DNA of 64,000 bases from Epiperipatus broadwayi. Taxonomy: Eukaryota; Onychophora; Udeonychophora; Euonychophora; Peripatidae. The stretch's first letter is position 1, and the number at the start of each line of letters is the position of its first letter. This document shows positions 25,991 to 39,264 of this stretch, piece after piece. The notes under the pieces were generated by a model, which worked only from the letters and a program-made list of their open reading frames with translations, searched no databases and was not told the origin of the DNA. The stretch is taken from assembly GCA_028023455.1 (NCBI GenBank), contig JAQFVV010000027.1, forward strand, positions 8,863,845 to 8,927,844, in the 5' to 3' direction. A program made the position numbers and the translations under genes.

Positions 25991-26603
25991 TTGCTTTCTT
26001 ATAGATTGTTAACTATATTTTTGTACATGATTTAGATATTGTGTTGATTTTTTTGGCAATCTAGCAATGTCTCTTGCTAAAAAAATAAATAAATAATCAA
26101 ATGATAAGATCATATGATATTCATATTCAACTATTATAAATGATAGACAGCTTCGATTCAGGAATTTTTAGCTTCCTCACCCATCTATCATTGCGTCGAT
26201 CCACACAATGAAATCTTTTCTTCTGAGAATAAATAAATAAAATTAAGTATAGTATAGAAACAATTCTGAATTAATACTTTATGTTCACACGGAACACAAA
26301 TAAAATGTTGATTTTGACGAAGAACTGAAATAGCAATGTGAAAGCAATTTTCAAAGTCTAAATAAATTTCAATATATATGATTCATTATTTTAGTTGTAA
26401 ATAATTATCATTTGATTGGAATATAAAATATTTTCAAGACACATTTCTCTCATTATATATTTATCTGCCTAAAATTGCATTCCCAAACATATCTTCAACT
26501 GCCTTCATCTACCATATACATATATTTTGTAAACCATGTCAGTGTGCTAATATTTTTAGTAGTCATTCATTACAATAGATATTATCCAATAATGAATAAT
26601 AAA
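25991..26603. other. Non-coding, no feature seen
   Basis: AT-rich sequence between a LINE remnant and a foldback element; nothing recognisable. Confidence 0.5.
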
Positions 26604-26936
26604 TCTGTAGTATATTTTTTCACTATACCACTCACACAAGATAGGATCCACTTTTAATACCTTGTGGAAGGATTAATCATAATAAATATGATCAAAGACA
26701 TGTGAAAAAGATTATGATCCTCAAGATGCAGCACGAGATGTGCATCATGGGGATTATAGATTTTTCACATCTTTATGGTTACATCCCTCCACAAGGTGCA
26801 TCTTGGGGATCATAGATCTTTTTCACATGTTTTGGGTCATAAGTTCATGGTTACATACCTCCACAAGGTGTTAAAAGTGGATAGAAACCAGGTCCTACCT
26901 TGTGTGAGAGTGGTGTAGTGAAAATTATACTACAGA
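26604..26936. mobile_element. 333-bp foldback element with repeated internal stems
   Basis: The outer arms pair from TCTGTAGTATA at 26604 to its complement ending at 26936. They continue through blocks containing TTTTTCACTA, ACCACTC, CACACAAG, CCACTTTTAA and ACCTTGTGG. The right arm has about 10 bp extra near 26886-26896. Further in, 'acatgtgaaaaaga' and 'gatcctcaagatgca' words pair with 'atcttggggatcatagatctttttcacatg', and 'cctccacaaggtg' occurs twice, so the interior is a stack of duplicated stems. No coding capacity. It is MITE or foldback-type; superfamily unknown. Confidence 0.8.
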
Positions 26937-27245
26937 ATTATATGTAAGTGTACTCTATCATATTTATTAAAAAAGATAACTATCATTGTCAATTAAACAT
27001 AATCACTTTGCTATACCCCCTTATTGCCTAAATACTTTAGCCAGAAAATTTAGCATCTAGACTATATTTCATTACTTCTAAAAAAAATAAAATATTTTAT
27101 TTCTGAATTTTTATACCAAATCTCTTTTCAACACTAACCAATATTTAAGCAATTTTTTATTTACTAATCATATTGTAATTTCTATAATTATTATTGTATA
27201 CTTTTTTGATATACATTGCAGTTAAAAATTTATTCTAGTCAAGCT

Positions 27246-27345
27246 TTGGTGGTTGAGAGGTCAGCACAGCTGCCTTACAAGCAGTTGTCCCGGGTTAGCG
27301 GTTTCGCTTCCCAGCCAATGCTATCACATGAAAATAAAAAAATTT
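27246..27345 (+). mobile_element. tRNA-derived SINE (family also at 37355 and 60536)
   Basis: An A-box-like TGGTTGAGAGG lies at 27250-27260 and a degenerate B box GGTTTCGCTTCC at 27300-27311. Between them gctgccttacaagcag and tgtcccgggtta are shared with the copy at 60536-60642. After the B box comes gccaatgctatcacatga and an A-rich tail. The fixed tail 'atgctatgacac' in this and sister copies shows a SINE family rather than a tRNA gene. Confidence 0.8.
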
Positions 27346-27899
27346 ATACTAGTTATATATTTGATCAAATTCTAATATACATATAAATAACAAGTACACT
27401 TTCTACTCTTATTAAGACAATACTTAATTCAAAGCTTAGTCCATTTTGAATTTTTAATAACTACCAAAAGAAATGGCAGCAGTTGATATTACTCAAACTA
27501 TATTTTTATAGTATTTTAAACTTAAAACCATAATTGTATATGTGCTATGGCTAATTAAAGTTTTAATGAGTTTAGAAACAGGAATGTGTTATCAATTGAA
27601 AAGACTGATACCTATTGCAGACTTTAAAAAAATCAGACAGAGCAAATATATATTTTCAATCAACACATTCTCATTATTGTGCTTGTCATTACTATGTGAT
27701 TATACATATGATAGATTCATCACTCATTTATATGCAATAATCACCAAAGTGTAATTTCTTTATTTGGTTTTTAGCTAATTTTGAAGTCAAAAAGCATTAT
27801 GAACTTTCTTCTCATATGCCTATCAATTAGTTGTTAACCGAGATATAGGGTTCTTATAAAAGTGAAAAACGTTTACTTTTTTTTTATAATCACAATCAT
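27346..27899. other. Non-coding, no feature seen
   Basis: AT-rich DNA between a SINE and the start of the plus-strand RTE remnant. Confidence 0.45.
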
Positions 27900-30020
27900 G
27901 ACAAAAATGAATTATGGTTCTCATATCTCAGACACTGTAAAATCAGCAGATAAGGAAGTATTTATGATAAAGGAGGCAGTCAATGAGACCTATAGATAAT
28001 ATTCAAGTAAAGAAAGATTGCATGAACTGAAAAAACTGTTTAACCTTAAGTCGGAAGATGAAGAACATGATTTTAAAAATGGGCATATACTTTACTTAAT
28101 ATAAAGATACAAATATTGGAAACATATGGGAAATGAGATTCATTATACATAAAAAATGGACAAAGATTGTGAAGATTGGCAGTATATCAAATGTAATGGT
28201 AAGATTAGTTATTCAACTTAATATCACAAGGAGATAATTCAGGTTTATGCCCAGAAAACTCACATTCTAATGATAAAATAGGAGTTGGTCTGGAGATGGG
28301 AGTGTTCTGGATAGAGATTTTAAATATTTTCTCATACCGCACTTATTAATTAAGAGCTTGTTTGAGATATTGGTACGTTCTCTGTATTGCATTTTTGTAA
28401 ATACAAGCTTCTAAAAGTAATGTCACATTATATATGACTTGCTTTTTTTTTTTTGATTATTAAATTGTACAGAATGATTTTGATCAGTTCAAATTTTTCA
28501 AATAGTTATGAAGAATGTTAAAACTAAAATTAGAAAACAATTGACAGACGGTTATCAGTAAATTTGGATCTGGAGACAAATAAAATGACATAGGCTTTTA
28601 AAACTTGTGGAAAACAATGCCATTATATTTTGAATCCCCTCCAGGCAAATCCATAGTAGAAAGACAGAACACCTAAATGAAAATAACAACAGAACTGAAT
28701 TATATTTTGATTAACAAAAAATACATATTTCAAGACTGAAAAGTATTTTATCACTTCAATACAGAAACTGATTACCAAACAGTAAAATTTAAGATATCTA
28801 GCTAATGATAAATGCTATTACAAGATTTATGCTAGAACTTTAACTGTCTTCAATAATAATTAAATATTACAATAAAAAGATAATTGAGCGCTGATTTAGA
28901 GTACGTTCACCACCATTATGAATTCTAAGGACCACCCAAAACTCACCGCTGACATATCCAAGCGATAAAGGTCTATATTATGATAAAATTTGTATTTTAA
29001 AAATTTTGTTTATTAAGCTTTCAGTATTTCGAAATTTATTAGTTTCACTTTTTATATTTTGTATATTTTAGTCGTGATTTCATCAAGTATAGATGAATGA
29101 AATTTGCGCTTTATTTTTTTTTTTATTATTGATGTAAATTGTGAGTTTGTAATGAATGATCATATCGCAACTAAGTGTGGATTATTCGATGTCATTTATT
29201 GCTTGGATATATCAGCATTAGTTTTGAGGGGGTCCTTAGAATTCAAAATGGTCACAAGCGCAGTGTGGATCAGTATCAATACTTGATATTCTATTAATAA
29301 CTATAATGCAGATCTGGTACAACAATTGGAACCAGTAAATTTTTATCTGAAGAGATATTTTTTTCACTAAAAAGGTAAATAAATAAAAATTAAATATGGT
29401 TAATGATGCAAAATGAAATATATTTATAAATTGGCAAGAAAAACTATCAAAAAAAAGTCTTAGAAGTATAACACATCTTAGTGCTGAAAACTGTTTCAAA
29501 AGTAAGATGGTACTATTAAAGTTAAAAGATGGTCAACATCATGAAATATGTGGGTGAGTTCTACAAACTATACAGTAATAAGGAATAAGAAAACAAAGTA
29601 ATCCCTATAATTATCTTCTGAAATGTCAAGTATTCTAAATAAAAAGGTTATGCATACAATTAAATCTATGAAGAATGTAAATGGTCCAGAAAATAATAGA
29701 ATTGTTAGCAATATCTTAAAGTAGAGAGTAAAAAAATAATGAAATTCTTGACAAAGCTATATGTCAACAATTTAAATAAAAAAATTGAACATGATTGGAA
29801 AAAGATATTAGTAATTACAAACCTATCAATCTTTTTTTGTCGGTTCTATAAAAGATCTTTACTAAGATCATTTCATAATGCCTATAAAAAATTTAGGACC
29901 TAAAGTGACCAAAAGTAGTATGGTTATATCATAATAGATCAGACTCAAGTATTGAAAAAAATTATAAAAAGAACCAATGTGTGTCAAGCCTGTCCATTAA
30001 AGTATGAAGATTGGCTATCT
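27900..30020 (+). pseudogene. RTE-like LINE remnant interrupted by a MITE
   Basis: The plus strand carries endonuclease traces (KEIIQVYA at 28228-28250, then a 'YILINKKYIFQD' block near 28700-28740). After an interruption at 28891-29273 come RT traces: IKSMKNVNGPENN near 29660-29700, SNYKPINL at 29808-29832 and a 'DQTQVLKKIIKRTN' block ending near 29980. The copy stops before the catalytic box, so it is 3'-truncated or recombined near 30020. Frameshifts and stops are frequent. It is the same family type as the minus-strand copy at 22520-24990 and the plus-strand copy at 48480-49880. Confidence 0.75.
28891..29273. mobile_element. MITE inserted in the RTE remnant
   Basis: Inverted termini of roughly 85 bp start CTGAT on both sides. 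They share accatt-tgaattctaaggacc, caaaact, gctga-atatccaagc and ataaa. The 200-bp middle is AT-rich and non-coding. It separates the endonuclease and RT parts of the LINE, so the MITE arrived after the LINE. The outermost bases and target duplication are not clear. Confidence 0.75.
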
Positions 30021-30149
30021 TAATATAAAACTGAGCACTGATTGTATATATGTGTGAGGATAGTAATCTAGACCAACTGATGATTGCTGGTTTAGCATGA
30101 AATATGGATATTGGTGATTATTTGTCTTTTCAACATGTGTGTGATCAGG

Positions 30150-30235
30150 TGGGTCAGCAATATGAGATGGCACTGAGAATAGTGAGTCTTGTGAAAGTCT
30201 GAGTTTGAATCCCGATATATTACATATATAAATGC
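30150..30235 (+). mobile_element. tRNA-derived SINE head, second type
   Basis: A-box-like sequence near 30150-30175 (gtgggtcagca, gagatggca) and a good B box GTTTGAATCCC at 30203-30213. The intervening sequence differs from the 27246/37355/60536 family. No cloverleaf; the body and tail are unclear. Confidence 0.45.
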
Positions 30236-33200
30236 AGGTTTAAGGCAGTACAATGTATTCTTTCATTTTGTAATTTTAAAAATGATTAAATTCTTGATTT
30301 TTTTTAATTTTATAATTCTATTTTTTTTTTTTTATGAATCTTTATGGAGCATATTTTTTATAACACATTATTTTGAAAATTGCATCTTCAACAGGTGCAC
30401 AAATTATTAATATATTTTCTGTAGCCATCTGATTGAAGATATAATGGCTTCAATTAACTTTCTAAGTGCACTGCTATAGGCTAACACTTTCATCTGCTTT
30501 TTTCAGCTTATTTCAGTGCCTAAAAACATTTTTTCTACTCTAGTGGGTTTGAGTAATCAATAGCTTTAGATGATAGTGCAATTTAATTACCACCTCCCAG
30601 ACAAATTTCTGGCTCTTGCTTTTACCATACTTTCAATGGTTTCGTTAATAAAAGCTAAAACTACAAAAAATCAGGATTAAATGCAATAACATATAGTATC
30701 TACTATAGAAAAGCTTTCCATTATAGTATGCGGAAGAAACTTTACAGATCATACTTTGCGGCATATTGATTTAATTAATCTGCAGATATCTTATAACAGT
30801 ATTAAAACAAACTATTTATCCTCAGTCAATTTTCTGATGTCATTATCTATTAACAAAACTATCCAGATTCTAAAACATTTGTGTGCCACAACAGAAGTTA
30901 AAATTCTTATACAATTTACTTCAAAGACATTATATTCTTATTAAACATCTCGAAGATGTAAGTTTTTTTATCCTACAAGTTCTATGCAATAAGTATCTAG
31001 TCATGTACATACTACCCCACTAAGACCATCCATTTTCCATACACAATAAGCCTCAAATTGATGCACAAATATTTAATTCCCAGAAAAAACTAATTCACTC
31101 TTCATAGGTTCAAAACAATGCTAATATCACTATTACCTTTTATTTGACAATAAAAAACCATCATGATTGGCTCAATACATATATGGATTTGAATTTTTGC
31201 CAAGAAGAATCACAGTTAAAACATGACATTCACATTTTTACTAACCATATCCATTTGCTTTTTCATTATAACGTATAATACCATCTTATTTATCAATCAA
31301 AAAAAAAAAAAAAATACAAGTATTTATATTAAAAAAATTTGATAAAAATAAATCATTAAAATTGTCTTAGAATATCAAAAATATATTTTGCACATTATTT
31401 TAAATAACCATATATATATATTGTACCAGTAGAAATTGTATGTTAACACGATTCACAGCCTGGGTAAAAGTACCTCGAATTCAACCATATGTGAGATCAA
31501 AGATAAAAAATACTTATGGATTCTGCCCTGTTTACCCTTCTCTAAATCTGCTAACTAATTAACATTTTCGAGGCAAGCAATTAATCTTTTCTACACTACG
31601 GTCCACTAGCATCAAATGGTGGAGCATGAGCTTCAACAAATTCTCTATTCATGAACTTAAATATAGGAATGGTATGTATGTGACCTTGAGTCATCAGATA
31701 GCACAATAATTAATTAGACATGCTAATTTTAGAATGAAATTAATGGAAACGAACCACAGGTAGATTAAATTCACATATACATTTAATAAAAACATTTATA
31801 TAACTCTCTTAATGTCTCACTGTTTTATTTCATTAATTGTTAACATCAATTTCGGTTGTTATTCATTATGCCTTGAGTAAGGGAGCGGTATAGTTTATAT
31901 ACCAATTTAAACATATAAACGATTATAGTTGGTAGATGCCCACTCAAGAATGTGATATGAGTAAACAAATTTATAAGTCTTATTTTTAATGTAACTTTAA
32001 TATCAGTAAAAATTATTTTAAGAGAAATAATTGGATATTTTTAAGAATTGGCTTCGAAGACAGTGACATGTTTAAATGTAAACGGATTGTGATATTCACA
32101 ACTAAATATTTCACTGATAGTAATAATATAATCAGACCATAGCCAATCCGCCATGATGTGCTCAGAAACAAAAGAAACTGGACAGACCCAGCATTTGATA
32201 TTACATAACCAGCATAGACTCAATTCCCCTGCCCCGTTCTAGTGACGCCAAGAAATAAAAACGAATGGTCTGCGCCATTAGCAAACCTAAAAATATTTCA
32301 GGTGAAAGGATTGGAATTGCCAAGGCTAGCTAAGCTCAGCTTGCCTCGGGTCTTCCCAATTTTGTCTTTCATATCCTGACCGAAATTTAGCTCATGAATA
32401 TATCATGTGTTTTAATTCTGATTTTAGCAATCACAAAGAACAAAAACAAGCGATCAAGCGAAATGCTGGCATGGCAAAAATACATTTTTAGAATTTAAAT
32501 ATAAAATTGTACTGAGCCAAGAAATATTATAAAAATATTATACGGATTGACCAAGAATGGATCAACAACAATAAAATAAGCATTAAGATTATTACGAATA
32601 TCATTTTCTGGGCGACACGTCTCTCCCCTCAAAACAAAATCCCACTAATATTTTTAATTTAACATTTTACACTCTCTCTTACTGTTTTGCAAGAAGAAAA
32701 CTTTCTAAGCCCCCTCACTTTCATTCTTTAAGATGAACTAATATAATTAAATAAAATCTCATACTTGACCCAGTGTCTTCCCCAAAACAAAACCGTATAC
32801 GCATAAATATTTCAAAATATATAAAGTAATATAAAATTATTTCATCTTGACAAAAAGGGTGCTCCAAGTAAGAATCATTTAGAGCGAAAAGATTATTTAT
32901 TTACCGACAGACGTTGGTCAGAAAATAGGAAGCAAAAATATTTAATTATAAAACTTTTGTCGAGATGGAACAAATCGGCATATAGATTATTTTAAGTCAG
33001 ACATTTATAAATCCAAACAAATATATTCAGAAATAAATAATAATAATACTCTTTCTAAACCGCTTTAAGAGAAAAGTTTTACATTAATTAGAAGCATAAT
33101 TTTTAAGACAGATAGAGTTAAAGCAAAGACAGTAAATTTAAATTCATAGCAAGTCAAGGTTATAGAATTTAATTAATCAAACAGTTACATTGAATTGAGG

Positions 33201-36200
33201 GGAATTTCATTTAAAAAGACATTTAAAGGTAGCGAAATTACATTATAAAGTCAACTGGAGATTGAAGAATAAATCAGGTGGTTAGAAATAAACAATTGGA
33301 AACATATTACCTAATTTATTCTGAATCCCTTTTGGAAATTTTTAGATCCCACGATGAACTACGAATTTCTGCACAGGCATAGCTAGCTATGAGTTTGATT
33401 TAAGAGTTCAACAGTTCAGAAGTCCAACAGTTAAAACATTTTGACGGAGTTTCTCCGGCTTATGGTATTTTGGCAATCATACTTGGGACAAATGGGGAAA
33501 CGAGCAGGCTAAAGGTTGTCTACCCCACTACCATGCTTCAAGACATCTCTATATTTATTTAAAAATTTAACAGACGTGGATTTGCCATGCACTCACTGAA
33601 CAAAAACTATGACTGGCTGACCTCTATTGTTCTCGTGGGCTATTTATACGTTTTCTAAATACTTTTTGGAAATTCCCTTTTTCATTCGCTCAAGGCTATG
33701 TGGATATGTTAAAATTCCGGCGATCACAATTATCAATCTAAAATATTTTTGTATTGTACTCTTAAGATCCACTCTCTCAATGAACCCAATGATTTTATTG
33801 TTTCAAATATCTTTTCCGTTTTACTTTTAATTTAATTAGAAATTCCATTACTATTTTGTTAATAGACTTTCTTTTGTTTTATACTAAAGAATGTTAGCAG
33901 GGTTTATCACGAAAGTAAATCTCTATAGAATAAAATACTTTTGACTTAAAAAAAAAAAAAAAAGCATATTAAAAATTTATTTATTGATTTTTATAAAAGT
34001 TTCTGTCTGTAATTATATATATATATGTATTTGTGCATATATATATGTCTGGGCCCTTCCAATATTTATAATAAAAAAAATTTTAAATATAAAAATTGAC
34101 ATTTTATTCACTTATTAGCTGGTCTAAAATTTAAATGTATATAAGATGGCAGCAAGAATGTTTTATAAACATCATTACATGCATGTCTGGATCGATCCTA
34201 GTTTAGCAATCTAGAAAGACGTGAAGCATGAATCTGGCCTACAGATCCATTGCTTCATTTCCCTCTATTTATGATATAAAAAAAAATAACCAAAAATAAT
34301 AATAAGAACTTGCTTCAGGTGGAGACAGAAAACATCCGGGTTTGAAGTAGTTTGTTCTGCCTTATTTTACTTGTCTTCTAATTTCCCCAAACTTTTTACT
34401 CACTACTCCCCTATCTAATGCTCCTATACTATTTTTCTGAGTTATCCAAACTCGTTTTCCTAGTTAGAGTCCTGTTCCTAGACAAGTGGATTATTTATTA
34501 TAATAATGCATTATATTAAGTCATAGTGCGTTCACAATGACTTTCTAGCCAAAACTGGTCATTACCAATTACTTGTGTGATTTCTATTTCCAAAATTATA
34601 AATTGCATTAAAGTGAAGGTTTTCTAATATAATTAGTATCCAACAAAATGTGAGATAGGTATTCAACAGTACTCTAAAAAATGAACTCCAGACCTGCTTC
34701 TAGAAATAGGCATGTGTAGATGGTACTGAAAGTTCAAGTAGCCACTAGTCTATAGTTACATAAATATATTTTTTAAAGATGTATTCCAGGAATGAAACTG
34801 TCACACTTTATATATGTTAATTATTGATTTTCTTTGTTATTTATTTTCATTCAAAATTTCTTGTTGATTATACTACAAAGAATGAATATGGCTGTGGTAA
34901 AGTAGTAGTATATATAAGTGAATGTAATAATATTTTACTTCCCCTGTATTCTGTTAACTATTTCTTAACAACTTATTGAAGCATGATATCTATAATGCAT
35001 AGACATTATCAAAGTCATGCCAACAGCAAAACAAAATTTTAAATTACTTGAAAGTATATTATATTATATTGACAAAATAAGTCACCAAACATCCTACATA
35101 TTTCTAATATTGCTAGCTTATGTTAAATCCAACTGGATACTTACTTGATGTCAATAGATGATGAGAAAAGAAATTCAAAATACTTAGAACTTTGAATATG
35201 AAAAGTATGGACCAAGGAAAGTTTTAAAGGAACAAGTAGAAAAGGATTGTTTATTTCTCTATATGAATTGTAAAATTTTTCTTCAGAATTCAATATCCAC
35301 TATTCTACCACTGGGAGTAAAAAAATAGTATGGCTTTCAATACCACATCATTGTATAATCCATTACCATTAAATAATGACTGGCTGATATCAATTTGATT
35401 TTATAATAAGTCTGTTCAACATTATTATATTATTACAAGTCCAACAACTCACACAAATTAAAATTTAAGTTTTTCATCAGCTTGAAATAGAAATTAAAAA
35501 AACTTGCACACGATAAGCTTCTAATGATAGGTGACCAAATACCAAAAATGGGGGGGGGACGGACTATTAGACATTATGAACTTGGTAGGAGAAATAGGCA
35601 GAAGACTGATTGATTAATTTCTGTGAATTTAATCTTAATATATTTTTACAAGTAGTAAAATATTAACAATATGTATGAAGTAAATAGAAATTAGAATATT
35701 TTCTCAATATTTTTCATTTCAATAGAGAAAATATCATTAAGTGGATTGTGGAAATATAACAGAAAAAAAAAAAATTACATCCTTGTCTGAGAAAGCATAT
35801 TTATTCATGATCCGTAATGGAGATTGTAAATTAGATGAATTTTGAATAAGTCTGAAATAACGAGAAAAAAATAAGTGATAAAATAAAAAGAAATATAAGC
35901 ATTACAAAGGATCTGAATATTAAAATAATGTACTGAAAATATTAATAAGTATATGTTTAAAGTAGCAAAGATAAAAAAAAAAATAAAATAAAACATCAGC
36001 TACACCCTTATTAAGATCAGTTAAATAGAATGGAAGCTAAAAGTTAAATTGGTTTTGAGATCATTGTCGAAAGATAAGATTATTAGAACTGATTCCATAG
36101 CAACAGAAATTTTGCACAAATAATCAACGGAAAGCATTCAATGGTTCATAGATTGAAAGAAAATTTATATTCCTATACTAAAATAACAAATCTTGAAATT

Positions 36201-36219
36201 TCTTATACTATATACGAGT
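30236..36219. other. Non-coding, no supported gene
   Basis: Long AT-rich stretch with (A)n, (TA)n and a run of nine G at 35550-35558. Slightly GC-richer patches at 32200-32420, 32590-32650 and 33430-33540 were read in all frames without finding a family motif or a clean splice-flanked frame. Confidence 0.45.
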
Positions 36220-37030
36220 AACATGTTAGCACAGATTATGGCCTTTATATAAAATGAGGAAAAGTTCAGAAACAAATGATTTCATTGCAGATAATTAAAA
36301 GACTGGAGAAATGGAAAAAAAGCTTGAGGAAAATTAAGAGAACTAAGGGATTTTACCAATAATATATTCTGTGATTCAGTTGTCATGTTAAATTATGAAA
36401 AGATCTCAGAAAAAAATTGATAATACCAGGTGTAATATTACTAAAAATATTTGGAACTAGAAACTAAAATGATGAGACTGGATTAACAATGGTAAAATAT
36501 TAGCCAGGGCAACATATTTCCATTATAAGTATCCAACTTTTCAATGAATAGGCCACTTATAACAAAAATTTATGATTAGTATAAAAAAAAATAAAAATAT
36601 TAGATATTCTGATGATATGCTTACAACCAAAAATAAAATCACTTGAAGATAATTATTATAAAAATTAAAGGAAATAAGATAACAATAAAGACAATAGCTA
36701 AAAATAAAAATGAAAATAAAGATGTAAGTGGTCATCAATTTTTGTCCTTTGGATCATTCAACTATAAAAAATCTAATGGTCAAGAAATCTGTAGATCCGT
36801 TACGGATCAACACTTGGCAGAATTGCAATAAAAAGCTCGGAAACATCTCTAAATGTAGAAATACAACATTAAAAAAAAAAATTAGAATTATTCAAAGCTA
36901 TATTTCCCATGACTCTTTAAAGGTATGAAAACAAGTCACAGAAGATTTTTAAAAAATATCAATACTTTTGAACTGAGATGTTGGTTAAGACTTCAGAGAA
37001 CAATGTTTCTAGATACAGCATTCTTATTTT
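36220..37030 (+). pseudogene. LINE reverse-transcriptase C-terminal fragment
   Basis: IRYSDDM at 36599-36619 matches the RT catalytic box, with Ser in the variable position. It is followed by a block ending HQFLSFGSF (36735-36765) and EICRSVTDQHLAEL (36785-36829), the usual 'YLGS..I..RI..A...L' thumb region. A later part near 36890-37030 contains IIQSYIFPMLFKGMKTSH and, beyond it, a cluster resembling the 'C(L/W)RR.L...W.D' block. Each piece is in a different frame, so the copy is dead. This resembles the lineage of the 25010 remnant more than the RTE copies. Confidence 0.65.
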
Positions 37031-37354
37031 GTCTAAGGACTCATTTTATATCACATAATATAAAAGAATTAGAAAACGATATTTGATCAGATGACAACAG
37101 AACTGTCAAAATAAAACACAAATGACCAAATTCAAATTCTCTGATTTTTTTCATTCTTACCTTCAAAGCTAATCTACCTTGTGTAACAGAATATATGTAA
37201 TATAATTTCTTTTTATTTCCAACACTAAATTTACCATCTTTGATCCCCCCCCCCCATCCTAACATTTTATATACTTATTCCTATATTTTAGAATTCTAAT
37301 GGCTTTAGATAGTTGGACAAAACTGAATCAACATAGTCAATCTTTGGAGCTTCT

Positions 37355-37468
37355 ATTTTTTTTTTTCCATATGTCATAGCATCTGCCGGGACGCGAACCC
37401 ACACCCATCTGCAACCAACTACTTGCTTGCATGGTGGTTGCGATACCTCTCGGCTAAGCCATCTTAAA
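37355..37468 (-). mobile_element. tRNA-derived SINE, same family as 27246
   Basis: On the minus strand GGCTTAGCCGAGAGG gives an A box near 37450-37463. GGGTTCGCGTCC (37387-37398) gives a near-consensus B box. CGGCAGATGCTATGACAT then an A-rich tail is the family signature. The segment between boxes differs from the 60536 copy, so subfamilies probably exist. Confidence 0.8.
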
Positions 37469-37734
37469 TCACATTTTTATTTTCATCTGTATTATATATT
37501 AAAAGTTCAAAAATGAAAATATTTCCGATATCCTGAACATATATAATCAAAATATATTACCCTCTATCAAATTATATACTATATATAGATTTAAATGAAT
37601 AAAAAAAGTTTTTTGCATGAAATTTCTTAAAAAGTTACTATGAATAAGCAATAAAAATAAATCTTAAACCTCAAAAAGTAGCTGTATCAAAATGTCTTAA
37701 AAAAAAAAAAACTTTGCCTAAAAACTTTCTGGCT

Positions 37735-37785
37735 CTGCTGGATTTCAAGTCAGAACATAACATTAGACTAATGCTCTACATACAA
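37735..37785 (-). mobile_element. tRNA-like SINE remnant
   Basis: Minus-strand GTAGAGCATTAGTCTAATG followed by CTGACTTGAAATCC resembles the D-arm to T-arm portion of a lysine-type tRNA. The acceptor stem does not pair and the A box is incomplete. Best read as a decayed tRNA-derived SINE head. Confidence 0.4.
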
Positions 37786-38310
37786 GATCCTTCGCAATAA
37801 AATATAAATTGATTTTACCATAATTTTCATGACCACAATAGTTGTTAAATGCTAAAACACAGTGAACCATGTTAGATAAACTAAAGTGTTAATTACTAAA
37901 CTAACAACTAAATCACCTTTCATAATAGAATTTTGACAAATTTGAAGATAGATTTTTCACTACCATAGCACACCTTTAATTCTGAAATATAAAAAGCATG
38001 TTAGCATATTGCAGTGCTAATTAATCTAAGGATCCAAATTATACTCAGCACAGGACGCAAAGGAAATATTATATTGGAAAAACTGTTGTCCAACTAAGAC
38101 TTTCAAACAAAACTTCTGTTAAGTCTTAAGATGGTTGAAATACAACATTTGTAAAAAAAAATTCATTAAAGATAATCTGCCAACATTATATAAAAGCTTT
38201 GAATATCAAAAACATTTAAAATGTTGGAGAATAAATCTAGTTATGGCAATTTCATTACAAGCTAGTATCACAGACCCCCCCTTTTAAAAATAAATAAAAA
38301 TGTTATGTAT

Positions 38311-38814
38311 TGTGACAGAATGAGTTCAAACCCGGTCACAACTAGTATAATAGGTGACGGTCATTACACATATATGTAGATGGTATATATACATTTAATT
38401 ATATTATACAGTGGTGGCTATATAAATACACAGAACGAGAGGGGGAGGTGCTCTCATTTTGAAACGGTATGTATGTGCGTGTTACAAACATATGTATAAA
38501 TGGGTTTGATGGTTGAAGAGATAGAAATGAGGTTTTACTTCACGTTATAAAAGCCTAAAAATTTCCAGCAGAAATGAATTTTTGCTTTCTTTTGTTATTA
38601 CAAGAAAAGCAGGTGATAAAAGCTTTCACACTTGAACTAAAATCTGGTTAGGCGGCAATTGGAGAAACAGAAAGTGCAGATCGAGCGAACTTTCTAGAAC
38701 AAATGAAGGGGACTATAAAAGAAAGAGATGCAGAATGCCCCTTGTCTTGTCCTGGCAGAGAGTGAATTGTTAACACAGCGGAATCGTTAATTCAATTTCA
38801 AAATCAATATCACA
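38311..38814 (+). other. GC-richer block, possible solo or orphan LTR
   Basis: The block starts TGTGACAG and ends TATCACA, the TG...CA form of many LTRs. It holds two TATA-like sites (ctatataaata near 38419, actataaaag near 38713) with GC-richer flanks. No second copy of the block is in the window and the flanks (gtat / agtt) show no target duplication. It could equally be an unrelated promoter-like stretch. Confidence 0.25.
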
Positions 38815-38824
38815 AGTTTACCTA

Positions 38825-38890
38825 ATGGCGGCTGAAAAGGAAATGTTGGGGTAAGAGCCTAACGTATCGGGCTCGAACCCCTAACTCCCA
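38825..38890 (+). mobile_element. Possible tRNA-like or SINE head
   Basis: TGGCGGCTGAAAAGG (38825-38839) is A-box-like. GGGCTCGAACCCC (38868-38880) is a strong B box followed by ctaactcccacca. The acceptor strand does not pair with the 5' side, so I reject a functional tRNA. If 38311-38814 is an LTR, this stretch would sit where its leader begins. Confidence 0.35.
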
Positions 38891-39264
38891 CCAACTGCAG
38901 CTGCTACACTCAACAATAAACAAGATGCCTCTGGATTAAAACAACTACCAACGTCAGAACCATAAAGCAGCTCCTCATCAAACGAAGGCTGTATAATAAA
39001 CCAAAGAACGGCAAACCTCGTGATGGATTATATATCTATAGTTACATATGATGATCGGAACTATTAGAAGTAAAAATATATTCTTCCACAAATTCCCCGG
39101 GGATGTGCAGGTAATAAAAGAACTTTATGTATTGATTTTACTAAAAAAGAAATTATTAACTGATTCTTTAGGCTTGCATTGAGAATTCAACTAACAAACA
39201 AACAAAAAAAACTTTTGTTAAGATTTTACTTGCGATCGTTATTAGATATTGAGGTCATATGGGA

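Noticed and set aside
37735-37785. Possible lysine tRNA gene on the minus strand
   Set aside because: Only the D-arm-to-T-arm wording survives; the acceptor stem is absent and the anticodon stem is broken.
38822-38893. Possible tRNA gene ending in ACCA
   Set aside because: The B box is good, but the acceptor and D stems do not pair, so a functional tRNA is not supported.
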